DNA from: Enhydrobacter sp.
Lineage (GTDB): Bacteria > Pseudomonadota > Alphaproteobacteria > Reyranellales > Reyranellaceae
Reading direction: 5' to 3'
Length of the DNA: 64,000 nucleotides
Assembly: GCA_025808875.1 (NCBI GenBank)
Contig: CP075528.1
Coordinates: 3,222,473-3,286,472 of the forward strand
Part shown: positions 9,397 through 17,293 of the stretch, piece by piece
Layout: the number at the start of each line of letters is the position of its first letter
Numbering within the stretch: position 1 is the first letter of the stretch
The notes under the pieces: model-generated
What the model was told of the DNA's origin: nothing
Databases searched by the model: none
What the model saw: the letters and a program-made list of their open reading frames with translations, nothing else
Position numbers and translations under genes: made by a program

Positions 9397-10409
9397 AGCT
9401 GTCGCGCCGCGACCGCCGCGACTGGCGGATCATCGCGTGGATCGGTCTGACCAGTGCCGTGGTCAGCGTCTTTTTCGGCATGGCGATCCGCCCCGAGGCG
9501 GTTCCCGCGCCGGACGTCATCCTCACCAGCGTTGCCACCTCCGTGATGATCGCCACGCCGATCAGCCTGCTCGAGCTCAGAGGCCGCCGCTCGTCCCTGT
9601 TGCGACGCCTGAGGAGGCTGCCCCTCGCCGCGTTCTTCGGCCTCAAGGTGCTGGCCTATCTCGTCGTCATCCTCTGTGGATTGACCGTCGGACGCCTGCT
9701 GTTCGCTCCCGTGGAACGGGCCTTCGCCTTCGACAGCGCTTTCGAAACCTCGATCGTCTTCGCCATCGTCATGTCGGTCGTCGCCAATCTGGTGTTCGAA
9801 ATGGGCGGACTGCTGGGCTATGGCACTTTGCGGAACCTGCTGACCGGCCGCTATGTCCAGCCCCGGCGGGAGCATCGCGCATTTCTGCTGATCGACATGA
9901 AGGGTTCGACGACGATCGCCGAGCGGCTCGGCCCGATCCGCTTCCACGAGTTGCTGAACGACTTCTTTCGCAACGTCGCCGACGCCGCGCTCGAATGCGA
10001 GGGAGAAATCCACAAGTACGTCGGCGACGAGGCGATCCTCACCTGGCGCGAGGCGACCGACGATTGCCTGCGCTGCCCCTTCGTGGTGCGAGATCTGATC
10101 GAACGCCACCGCAGCCACTATGAACACCGCTACAGCGTCGTGCCGGAGTTCCGCGCCGCCCTGCACTACGGCGAGATCGTCGCCGGCGAGATCGGCGACA
10201 TGCGCCGCGAGATCGCCTATGTCGGCGACACGCTGAACGTCGCTGCACGACTGCTCGAGGCCGCCAAGCAGCTCGGCGAGGATGTTCTGGTTTCCGCCGA
10301 TCTGCTGGAGCGCGCGCAACTGCCGCCGGGCCTGCGTGCCATCGACCTGCCGACGCTCGCCGTCCGTGGCCGGGTCGCGCCGCTCGGCATCGCGGCGCTG
10401 AGGGCCTAG
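9393..10409 (+). CDS. Membrane-anchored class III adenylate cyclase
   Basis: A 338-residue protein with an N-terminal membrane domain of four helices (about 13-33, 42-62, 80-103, 118-140) and a C-terminal class III nucleotide cyclase domain (about 160-300). Metal-binding aspartates are D168 (LLIDMKGST) and D212 (KYVGDEAI). Lys208 and Thr280 sit at the purine-specifying positions and favour ATP. N282 and R286 in DTLNVAARL are the transition-state residues. The catalytic set therefore looks complete and should make cAMP as a homodimer. The GTG start overlaps the preceding stop (GTGA), an odd partner for a dehydratase. The short helical membrane domain may sense a ligand, but that is inference. 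Confidence 0.85.
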   Translation: MKLSRRDRRDWRIIAWIGLTSAVVSVFFGMAIRPEAVPAPDVILTSVATSVMIATPISLLELRGRRSSLLRRLRRLPLAAFFGLKVLAYLVVILCGLTVGRLLFAPVERAFAFDSAFETSIVFAIVMSVVANLVFEMGGLLGYGTLRNLLTGRYVQPRREHRAFLLIDMKGSTTIAERLGPIRFHELLNDFFRNVADAALECEGEIHKYVGDEAILTWREATDDCLRCPFVVRDLIERHRSHYEHRYSVVPEFRAALHYGEIVAGEIGDMRREIAYVGDTLNVAARLLEAAKQLGEDVLVSADLLERAQLPPGLRAIDLPTLAVRGRVAPLGIAALRA

Positions 10410-11377
10410 GCCGGCGCGGGTTTGCGCCTCGTGACGCGGTCGAGCAGGCTGCCGAGGATGCCCTTGGGCAGGAAGATGATGAACAGCACCAGCAGCACGC
10501 CGTAGACGAGGTTGTCCCAGCCGACCGCCTTGGTGCCGAACGAGATGCGCAGCGTCTCGGCCATCAGGATGGTGATGACGGCGCCGACCGTGGGCCCGAA
10601 GGCGACGTAGATGCCGCCGACCACGACGGCGAACACCATCTGCAGCGACACCGCGATGCCGCTCACCGTGTCGGGCGAGATGAACATCTGGTACTGGCAG
10701 TAGAGTGCGCCGGCGAAAGCGGTCATGACCGCGCTCAGCACCGTGATCTTCAGTTTCTCGACCGTGACGTTGACGCCCGCCGCCGCCGCCGCGTCCTCGT
10801 CCTCCGAGATCGCCTCGAGCGCGCCGCGCATCATCGAGCGGTCGATCAGGTACCAGATGACGAGACCGACGGCCCACGCGCCGAGCGCGATGTAGTACCA
10901 GGTCTCCTTGTCGACGAACTGCAGGGCGGCGATGGCGCTGCCCTTGGTCCGCTCCGGCGTATAGCCGAGCGAGCCGCCGGTCTGGTCGCGCGTGGCGGTG
11001 ATGACCTGCAGCACGATGCCGGAGAGCGCCAGGGTCACCAGCGCGAAGTAGTGGCCGGTGATGCGGAAGCGGAAGCACGGCCAGGCCACGATCAAGGCGA
11101 GCAAGCCCGCCGCGACCAGGGCCAGCGGGATGCCGATCCACGGCGACAGGCCGAAATGGTTCCACAGCAGCGCCGTGACGTAGGCCCCGACTCCCATGAA
11201 GCCGCCGTGACCGAGCGACACCAGGCCGAAGCGGCCCATGATCGACCACGACGTGTAGGCGAACGACCAGATCAGGATCAGCACGAGCACGTGCAGGTGA
11301 TAGGGCTGCTTATAGACCAGCGGCAGCGCCAGCAGGATGGCGGCGCCAATCCAGAGCGCGGGATTGCGCGGGTTCAC
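10406..11377 (-). CDS. livM: Branched-chain amino acid-type ABC transporter permease (LivM)
   Basis: Inner-membrane permease of a HAAT-type importer, 323 residues with about nine hydrophobic segments. The LivM family cores are visible: FGLVSLGHGGFMGVGAYVTA (about 50-70), FRITGHYFALVTLAL and the EAA-like loop GVNVTVEKLKITVLSA. The GTG at 11377 was chosen because the sequence before it belongs to livH in another frame; livH stop and livM start share GTGA. It is the last gene of livK-G-F-H-M and is convergent with the cyclase gene, sharing 4 bases at the stops. Confidence 0.9.
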   Translation of the reverse strand: MNPRNPALWIGAAILLALPLVYKQPYHLHVLVLILIWSFAYTSWSIMGRFGLVSLGHGGFMGVGAYVTALLWNHFGLSPWIGIPLALVAAGLLALIVAWPCFRFRITGHYFALVTLALSGIVLQVITATRDQTGGSLGYTPERTKGSAIAALQFVDKETWYYIALGAWAVGLVIWYLIDRSMMRGALEAISEDEDAAAAAGVNVTVEKLKITVLSAVMTAFAGALYCQYQMFISPDTVSGIAVSLQMVFAVVVGGIYVAFGPTVGAVITILMAETLRISFGTKAVGWDNLVYGVLLVLFIIFLPKGILGSLLDRVTRRKPAPA

Positions 11378-12243
11378 GAGCGCCTCGCCAGCAGGCCCTG
11401 CGGGCGGATGAACATCATCACGATGAAGAAGGCGAAGGCCAGCACGTATCCCCATTCGAGGTCGGAGTAGAGGCCGCCCAGCGAGATGATCTGGGCGAAC
11501 AGGAAGGCGGCGACGAAGCCGCCGACGAAGTTGCCCAGCCCGCCCAGCACGCAGATCAGGAAGGTGATCGGTCCGAAGGAGAGGCCGACGAAGGGATGCA
11601 CGTCGTACTGCAGCACGAGCAGGCAGGCGGCGAGCCCCGCCAGCGAGCCGCCGATCGCCGACGTGACGAGGTAGAGCTTGCGCGTGTCGACGCCCATCAG
11701 GGTCATGATCTGGCGGTCTTGCGAGATGGCCCGGATCGCCGTGCCGATATAGGTGCGGGTCATGAAGAGGTAGACCACGACCATGCCGGCGAGCGCGGCG
11801 AGGAAGGCGAGCAGGCGGGCGTAGCTGAAGTGCATCTCGCCGATCGCCAGCACCGGAAGGCGGATGCCGAGGTTGCGGAAGTCGATGCCGAAGGCGACGG
11901 TGGCGAAGCTCTGCAGGAAGAACAGCACGCCGCCGGTCGCCAGAAGCTGGTTGATTGGCGCGGAGTCGAGCAGTGGCGAGATTACCACGTAGTGCAGCAC
12001 CAGGCCCAGGATGCCAACCAGCACGATCGCGGCCGGCGCCGCCAGCCACATCGGCACGCCGTAGACCGAGTAGAAATAGTAGAGGCCGTACATGCCGATC
12101 ATGATCAGCTCGGCGTAGCAGATCCACACCACGTCGATGACGCCGAAGATCAGGTTCAGCCCGAGGGCCAGCAGGGCCAGGACACCGCCCAGCAGGATGC
12201 CGCTGATGATCGCCTCGAGCAGGTAGATGTCGAAGATCTCCAT
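11374..12243 (-). CDS. livH: Branched-chain amino acid-type ABC transporter permease (LivH)
   Basis: Partner permease to LivM, 289 residues with around eight membrane helices. The LivH signatures are the opening GILLGGVLALLALGLNLIFG, the AIRAISQDRQIMTLMGVDT loop (contact to the ATPases) and the closing MMFIRPQGLLARRS. The ATG at 12243 follows the livF stop by 11 bases. Substrate specificity rests with the binding protein LivK and could be an amino acid, amide or short-chain acid rather than leucine. Confidence 0.92.
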   Translation of the reverse strand: MEIFDIYLLEAIISGILLGGVLALLALGLNLIFGVIDVVWICYAELIMIGMYGLYYFYSVYGVPMWLAAPAAIVLVGILGLVLHYVVISPLLDSAPINQLLATGGVLFFLQSFATVAFGIDFRNLGIRLPVLAIGEMHFSYARLLAFLAALAGMVVVYLFMTRTYIGTAIRAISQDRQIMTLMGVDTRKLYLVTSAIGGSLAGLAACLLVLQYDVHPFVGLSFGPITFLICVLGGLGNFVGGFVAAFLFAQIISLGGLYSDLEWGYVLAFAFFIVMMFIRPQGLLARRS

Positions 12244-12254
12244 GGACTCCCCCG

Positions 12255-12959
12255 CTACACGCCCAGATAGGCCTGCTTGATGGTGTCGCTGGCCAGCAGT
12301 TCAGCCGACGTGCCGGAGCTGCGGATCGTGCCGGCCTCGAGCAGGTAGGCGCGGTCGACGACCTGCAACACCTGCTGCACGTTCTGCTCGACGATCAGCA
12401 CCGTAAGACCGGAGGCGCGGATGCGCTTGACCAGTTCGAACACCTGCTGGACCACGACCGGCGCAAGGCCGGCGGACGGCTCGTCGAGCAACAGGAGTTT
12501 GGGGTCGCTCATCAGCGCACGGCCGATGGCGCACATCTGCTGCTCGCCGCCCGACATGGTACCCGCCATCTGGTGGCGCCGCTCCTTCAGGCGCGGGAAC
12601 AGGTCGAACACGAAATCGAGACGCTGCGCGAACTTCTTGCGCGCCTCGGGGATGAACGCGCCCATCTTCAGGTTGTCCTCGACGGTGAGGCGCGGGAACA
12701 GCCGGCGATTCTCCGGCACATGGGCGATGCCGAGATTGACGATGCGATGCGCCGGCGTCTTCACCACGTCGGCGCCCTCCATTGCGATCGAGCCGCGGGT
12801 CGGGCGGATCAGGCCGGAGACGACGCGCATCAACGTCGTCTTGCCGGCACCATTGGGGCCGATCACGCCGACGGCCTCGCCCGCCCTGACCTCGAGGTCG
12901 ATGCCGAACAGCGCCTGGAAGCTGCCGTAGCCCGCGTCGATCTGCCTGAGCTCGAGCAT
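12255..12959 (-). CDS. livF: Branched-chain amino acid-type ABC transporter ATPase (LivF)
   Basis: Cytoplasmic ATPase subunit of 234 residues. Walker A is GPNGAGKTT (about 34-42), the signature is MSGGEQQM (about 135), Walker B is LLLLDEPSAGLAP, and the switch His is in the LIVEQNVQQ region, where LivF proteins carry Gln/Asn. It starts within the livG stop codon (TGATG), so translation is coupled to livG, its heterodimer partner. Confidence 0.93.
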   Translation of the reverse strand: MLELRQIDAGYGSFQALFGIDLEVRAGEAVGVIGPNGAGKTTLMRVVSGLIRPTRGSIAMEGADVVKTPAHRIVNLGIAHVPENRRLFPRLTVEDNLKMGAFIPEARKKFAQRLDFVFDLFPRLKERRHQMAGTMSGGEQQMCAIGRALMSDPKLLLLDEPSAGLAPVVVQQVFELVKRIRASGLTVLIVEQNVQQVLQVVDRAYLLEAGTIRSSGTSAELLASDTIKQAYLGV

Positions 12960-13723
12960 CAGCGTCGCCCCTCGGCCGCGGCGGCCTGAGTAGCGTGGGC
13001 ATCCGTGCCGAGATAGACCTCGATGACACGCGGATCACTCGACACTTGGCCCGGCAGGCCCTCGGCGATCTTCTCGCCGTGGTCAAGCACCATGACGCGG
13101 TCGACCACGCGCATGAGCACGCCCATGATGTGCTCGACCCAAATGATGGTGATGCCGAGCTCGTTGCGGATGTTGCGTAGCATCTCGGCGGCCTGGTTCA
13201 TCTCCTTTTCGTCCAGCCCGCCCAGGCTCTCGTCGGCGAGCAGCAGCTTGGGGCCGGTGGCCAGCGCCTTGGCGAGTTCGAGCTTCTTCAGGCCCGCCGC
13301 CCCCAGCCCGTCGACGGGCGCGCGTCGGTCGGTCGGCAGGCCGACCATGGCGAGCGCGCGCTCGGCCGCTTCCTCCGCCTTGGCCCGGCTGTGCAGGACC
13401 TGGCCGGTCTGGCCGTAGAAGCCAGCCAGTTCGACGTTCTCGAAGATCGACAGGCGGCGAAACGGTCGCGGGATCTGGAACGTGCGGCCGATGCCGCGAT
13501 GGATGGTGCGGTGGGGCGACAGGCCCGCCAGTTCGTGTCCTTCGAACAGGATCGATCCCGCGGTCGGCGCAAAGGTGCCGGAGAGCATGTTGAAGATCGT
13601 GCTCTTGCCCGACCCGTTGGGGCCGATCAGGCCGAGAATCTCGCCCTGATCGACCTTGAACGACACGTTGTTGACGGCCGTGAACCCGCCGAAACGCTTT
13701 ACCAGACCCTCGACGACGAGCAC
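12959..13723 (-). CDS. livG: Branched-chain amino acid-type ABC transporter ATPase (LivG)
   Basis: ATPase subunit of 254 residues, opening VLVVEGLVKRFGG from a GTG at 13723. Walker A is GPNGSGKST (34-42), the Q-loop region lies at GIGRTFQIPRPF and Walker B is LLLADESLGGLD. The signature is degenerate (GLGAAGLKKLELAKAL instead of LSGGQ); weak signatures are frequent in LivG proteins, while LivF carries a normal one, so one ATP site may be asymmetric. It lies 27 bases after livK, and GGGGGA precedes the GTG by about 10 bases. Confidence 0.9.
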   Translation of the reverse strand: MLVVEGLVKRFGGFTAVNNVSFKVDQGEILGLIGPNGSGKSTIFNMLSGTFAPTAGSILFEGHELAGLSPHRTIHRGIGRTFQIPRPFRRLSIFENVELAGFYGQTGQVLHSRAKAEEAAERALAMVGLPTDRRAPVDGLGAAGLKKLELAKALATGPKLLLADESLGGLDEKEMNQAAEMLRNIRNELGITIIWVEHIMGVLMRVVDRVMVLDHGEKIAEGLPGQVSSDPRVIEVYLGTDAHATQAAAAEGRR

Positions 13724-13750
13724 CGGCCGTTCATCCCCCGCTGATGGTGC

Positions 13751-15064
13751 CTACTTCGACGAATAGACCGTGCCGGCCGGGAACGGCAGCACCGGATCGC
13801 GTTGCTGCTGGCTCTTGGGCCACACCACGTAGGACTTGTCGTCGACATACTGGACGACGACCGGCGAGGCGCGCTCGTTCTGGCCGGCGATCGGCGAGCC
13901 TTCGCCAGCGTACTTGACGCCGAAGCCGAGCATCGTGCCGCCCTCCGGCAGGTCGACCTCGAGTGCCGCCTTGCGCAAAGCGTCGGCGTCGATGCCGCCA
14001 TACTTCTTGATGGCGCGCGGCAACACTTCCTTGAAGAACACGTAGGTGTTCGACGCCGCCATGCCGACATGGGCCGAGCGGATGGTCGTGCCGGGCTTGG
14101 CCTTGTCGTACTCCTCGCCGACCATTTTGATGAGCGGCGGGAGCGCCTTGTCGAGCGCGTCCTGCTTGGTGTCCCAGATCGAGATCGGATCTACGTTGTA
14201 GAAGTAGTTGACGTCCTTGCCGAGGCCTTCTTTGAGCTTGGAATAGACGCCGTAGCCCGCGCCGTGGCCAATCAGGGCGCTGAACTTCAGGCCGCCCTCG
14301 CGCGCCTGACGATGGAACAGCGTGATATCCGGATTGTAGCCGGTGTGGAAGATCACGTCCGGCCGCGCGCGCTTCAGCTTGGTGATCAGCGCGGAGAGGT
14401 CCGGCGCCGTTGCGGCGTAGCCTTCCTTGAGTGCGATGTTGAAGCCCGCCTTCTTGGCGCCCGCCTCGTTGCCCTTGGCGACGTCGACGCCATAGGCGCC
14501 GTCCTCGTGGATGATCGCCACGCGCACGTCCTTGGCGTCCTTGCCGAGCTTGGCCTTGGCGTTCTGGGCGATGAAGTCCATCGACAGCTCGCCGAACTGC
14601 GCGCCCGACGGCTGGGTGCGGAACACGTACTTGAGATTGCGGTTCTCGAGCACTGCCGAGGAGATGCAGGTCGTGATCCACATGAACTTCTTGAGCTGCT
14701 CGACGCGCGCCGCGACCGGCACGCATTGCGCCGACGAGAAGAAGCCGAGCACCATGTCGACCTTTTCCTGCTCGATCAGCCGCACCGCCTCATTGATCGC
14801 CACGTCGGGCTTGCTCTGGGCATCGGCATAGACCGCCTCGATCTTGTAGCCGTCGACGCCACCTTGCTTGATGAAATGGTCGATCATGATCTTGGCGCCG
14901 AGGTGGTGGAGTTCGGAGCCACCGCCGGCGAGCGGGCCGGTCAGGTCGTAGATAACGCCGATCTTGATCTTCTTTTCCTGGGCCTGGGCGGTTGCCGCCG
15001 TGGCGAACGCGGCGATCGTGGCCGCGAGCCCGCCGAACAGGCGGGCGATCATGCGCAATGTCAT
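13751..15064 (-). CDS. livK: Branched-chain amino acid-type periplasmic binding protein (LivK)
   Basis: Periplasmic solute-binding protein of 437 residues. A signal peptide (MTLRMIARLFGG to the TAQAQ cleavage region) precedes the mature KIKIGVIYDLTGPLAGGG, typical of Peripla_BP_6 proteins. SSAQCVPVAARVEQLKKF in lobe 1 and AAIIHEDGAYG-type sequence in lobe 2 follow. GGGAGGAA lies 7 bases before the ATG. It heads the livK-G-F-H-M operon. The ligand is unknown; proteins of this length in catabolic clusters often bind aromatic or amide compounds rather than leucine (inference). Confidence 0.9.
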   Translation of the reverse strand: MTLRMIARLFGGLAATIAAFATAATAQAQEKKIKIGVIYDLTGPLAGGGSELHHLGAKIMIDHFIKQGGVDGYKIEAVYADAQSKPDVAINEAVRLIEQEKVDMVLGFFSSAQCVPVAARVEQLKKFMWITTCISSAVLENRNLKYVFRTQPSGAQFGELSMDFIAQNAKAKLGKDAKDVRVAIIHEDGAYGVDVAKGNEAGAKKAGFNIALKEGYAATAPDLSALITKLKRARPDVIFHTGYNPDITLFHRQAREGGLKFSALIGHGAGYGVYSKLKEGLGKDVNYFYNVDPISIWDTKQDALDKALPPLIKMVGEEYDKAKPGTTIRSAHVGMAASNTYVFFKEVLPRAIKKYGGIDADALRKAALEVDLPEGGTMLGFGVKYAGEGSPIAGQNERASPVVVQYVDDKSYVVWPKSQQQRDPVLPFPAGTVYSSK

Positions 15065-15148
15065 CTAGTTCCTCCCAGAATCGCGCTGGCTGGTGCCTTG
15101 TTCCATGCATCACACGAGCGCGCCCGTGCGATGTCAAGCGTCCCGCGG

Positions 15149-17101
15149 TCAGCGGCCCTCGCCGGGCGTCAGAATGTCGAACATCATTCCGGCCGGCGGT
15201 TCGAGCAGCGAGAGCAGGAACACGAGGCGGGCCGCGTCGCCCTCGATCGACAACGCACGCGTGCCCATCGCCTCGGCCGGCGTCGTCTTGCCGAGCAGGA
15301 CGGCGTCGAGCGTGGCGCGTGTCGTGGTCACGGTCGCGACCGCGTCCGGCGCCAGCTCCTTCATTCGATGTGTCAGAGTAGAGTGCGTGAGCGTCCAGGC
15401 CAGCGTTTCACCTCGGTCGGTGAAGCGCCAATTGACGACGAGCGAGTGTCCTGCGGCCCTGGCCGCATCGAGCCGGATGGCCAGCGCGTCGAACAGCACG
15501 TCGGTACTCAGGCCGGCCAGGGTGTCGGCGCTCAGAGGCAGGCGCGCCGGCATCTTGAACACGCCGTGCCGCAGTTCCTGCGCGCCATAGAGAAAGGCGT
15601 TGCGCCAGGTCGCCGACTCGGCCTGGTACCCCATCTGCTCAAGCGCATCGGCGCAGAGCGCGCGCGCCGCGGCGTGGCCTGGCTCGGCGAACAGAACCTC
15701 CTTCAGGACCTGCGCCACCCAGCGGAATTCTCCCCGGGCGAAGTCGTCGCGCGCGCGGGCGACGACGGCGTCGGCACCACCCATGTACGCGACGAACTTG
15801 CGTGCCGCCGGCGCCGGCGGCAGCGGATGGAGGTTGCACGGATTGCCATCGTACCAGGAGAGGTAGCGCTGGTAGACCGCCTTCACGTTGTGGCTGACCG
15901 TGCCGTAGTAGCCGCGCGCCGACCAGCGCTCGGCCAGCCCGGGCGGCAGGTCGATCGCCTCGGCGATCTCGGCCGGGCGCCAGCCCTTGTTCATGTAGCG
16001 CAGGGTCTGGTCGTGAATGTGCTTATAGAGGTCGCGCTGCGACTCAAGATGATCAAGCACCGCCTCGCGTCCCCAGGTCGGCCAATGATGCTGGCCGATC
16101 AGGATCTCGGTACGCGGGCCGTAAAGCGCGATGGCGTCGGAGATGTAGCGCGCCCAAACGCACGGATCGCGCGCCACCGCGCCGCGCAACGGTATGAAGT
16201 TGTGCAGCAGCGGGCAGGCATTCTCCGCCATGTTGAGGACGCCGAGGCCGGGATAGAACATGTGCATCTCGGCCGGCGCCTCGGTCTCCGGCGCGAGCTG
16301 GAAGACGATCCTCACGCCGTCGATCGTGTGCTCCTCGACCGCATCGACGATCAGCCGCGTCGGCGCGATCAACCCCGCCGTGCCGCGGGCAACGCCCTTG
16401 CCGAGCCCGGCGTCGACCTGGCCACGCGCACCGCGCGGCAGCAGGGCGCCGAACTGGAACTGCGCACGCCGGATCATCGGCGGACCGGCCAGCACGTTCT
16501 CTCCCGAAATCGCCTCCATGAAGCCGTCGGGCGCGATCACCGCGACCTTGCCCGCCTTGACGTCCTCCTCGTCGACCACGCCACGCACGCCACCGTAGTG
16601 GTCGACGTGGCTGTGGGTGTAGATGACGGCGACGACGGGCTTGCGCGGCCGGTGGGCGTAGTAGAGGTCGAGCGCGGCGCGGGCCACCTCGGCGGTGGTG
16701 AGCGGATCGACCAGGATTAGCCCCGACTCGCCCTCGATCACCGTCAGGTTGGCGATGTCGAAGCCGCGGAGCTGATAGAGGCGCTCCGTCACCTTGAAAA
16801 GGCCATTGGCGAGGTTGAGCCGCGCCAGCCGCCACAGGCTCGGGTTCACAGTCGCGGGGGCGAGTTCACCGTCGATGAAGGCGTACTCGCCGAGGTTCCA
16901 GAGCACCGTGCCGCCCGGCGTTCGGACGACGCCTTCCGGCACCGGCGCGACAAGCCCGCGCTGCGCCGCCTCGAAATCGCGCGTGTCGGAGAACTGCAGC
17001 TTCGCCGCCATCGCCGCATTGGCCGCCCGCGTCGCGGGCTCGGCGTCGCGCGCCGCCTCCAGGTGCGAGGCGGGAACCGGAACCGCGGAACTCGAAGTCA
17101 T
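15149..17101 (-). CDS. SdsA1/YjcS-type alkyl sulfatase (metallo-beta-lactamase fold)
   Basis: A 650-residue linear primary-alkyl sulfatase-like hydrolase. The MBL metal motif is THSHVDHYGG, giving H163, H165, D167 and H168. Downstream ligands fall in MAENACPLLHN and GQHHWPTWG. The middle helical dimerisation domain (HIHDQTLRYMNKGW onward) and the C-terminal SCP2-like domain that binds the alkyl chain (about 530-650) are both present, matching SdsA1, which has about 658 residues. The secreted SdsA1 has a signal peptide; none is evident here, so it may be intracellular like YjcS. It probably frees primary alcohols and sulfate from alkyl sulfates. The remnant of a LysR gene lies directly upstream. 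Confidence 0.85.
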   Translation of the reverse strand: MTSSSAVPVPASHLEAARDAEPATRAANAAMAAKLQFSDTRDFEAAQRGLVAPVPEGVVRTPGGTVLWNLGEYAFIDGELAPATVNPSLWRLARLNLANGLFKVTERLYQLRGFDIANLTVIEGESGLILVDPLTTAEVARAALDLYYAHRPRKPVVAVIYTHSHVDHYGGVRGVVDEEDVKAGKVAVIAPDGFMEAISGENVLAGPPMIRRAQFQFGALLPRGARGQVDAGLGKGVARGTAGLIAPTRLIVDAVEEHTIDGVRIVFQLAPETEAPAEMHMFYPGLGVLNMAENACPLLHNFIPLRGAVARDPCVWARYISDAIALYGPRTEILIGQHHWPTWGREAVLDHLESQRDLYKHIHDQTLRYMNKGWRPAEIAEAIDLPPGLAERWSARGYYGTVSHNVKAVYQRYLSWYDGNPCNLHPLPPAPAARKFVAYMGGADAVVARARDDFARGEFRWVAQVLKEVLFAEPGHAAARALCADALEQMGYQAESATWRNAFLYGAQELRHGVFKMPARLPLSADTLAGLSTDVLFDALAIRLDAARAAGHSLVVNWRFTDRGETLAWTLTHSTLTHRMKELAPDAVATVTTTRATLDAVLLGKTTPAEAMGTRALSIEGDAARLVFLLSLLEPPAGMMFDILTPGEGR

Positions 17102-17116
17102 GTCATCTCTCTCTTT

Positions 17117-17293
17117 TCAGGCCAAGCTGCCGGCGAACTTCTCGGCAAGCTCCTCCCGCCTGAAACGATCGACGACGTGATCGATGAAGGCGCGGGTCTT
17201 GCCCGGCATCAACGTCCGCGTCGCATCATAGATTGAAATCGTCCCGGCGTCGGCATGTCGGCCCGGCACGAGGCGAATGAGGCGCCCGGCCTC
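17117..17293 (-). pseudogene. C-terminal remnant of a LysR-family regulator
   Basis: Reading the minus strand in the frame ending with TGA at 17117-17119 gives about 57 codons without a stop. They read AGRLIRLVPGRHADAGT, then SIYDATRTLMPGKTRAFIDH, then VVDRFRREELAEKF. This is the closing part of a LysR effector domain, where the PGKTRAFIDHVV-type segment is diagnostic. There is no start codon or helix-turn-helix. The frame runs straight into the end of the tctC gene, so the remaining 240 or so residues are gone. It looks like a truncation left by a rearrangement that joined tctC to this point. Codon use still looks coding, suggesting a recent event (inference). Confidence 0.7.

Noticed and set aside
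8877..11249. A 790-codon open frame on the minus strand over the cyclase and livM.
   Set aside because: It is a shadow of the plus-strand PLP and cyclase genes and an alternative frame of livM; those genes have catalytic motifs and this frame has none.
13802..16720. A 972-codon open frame on the plus strand across livK and the sulfatase gene.
   Set aside because: It is an antisense shadow of two clear genes on the minus strand; its product is Arg/Asp/Gly/His-rich low-complexity sequence with no family resemblance, as happens in GC-rich DNA.
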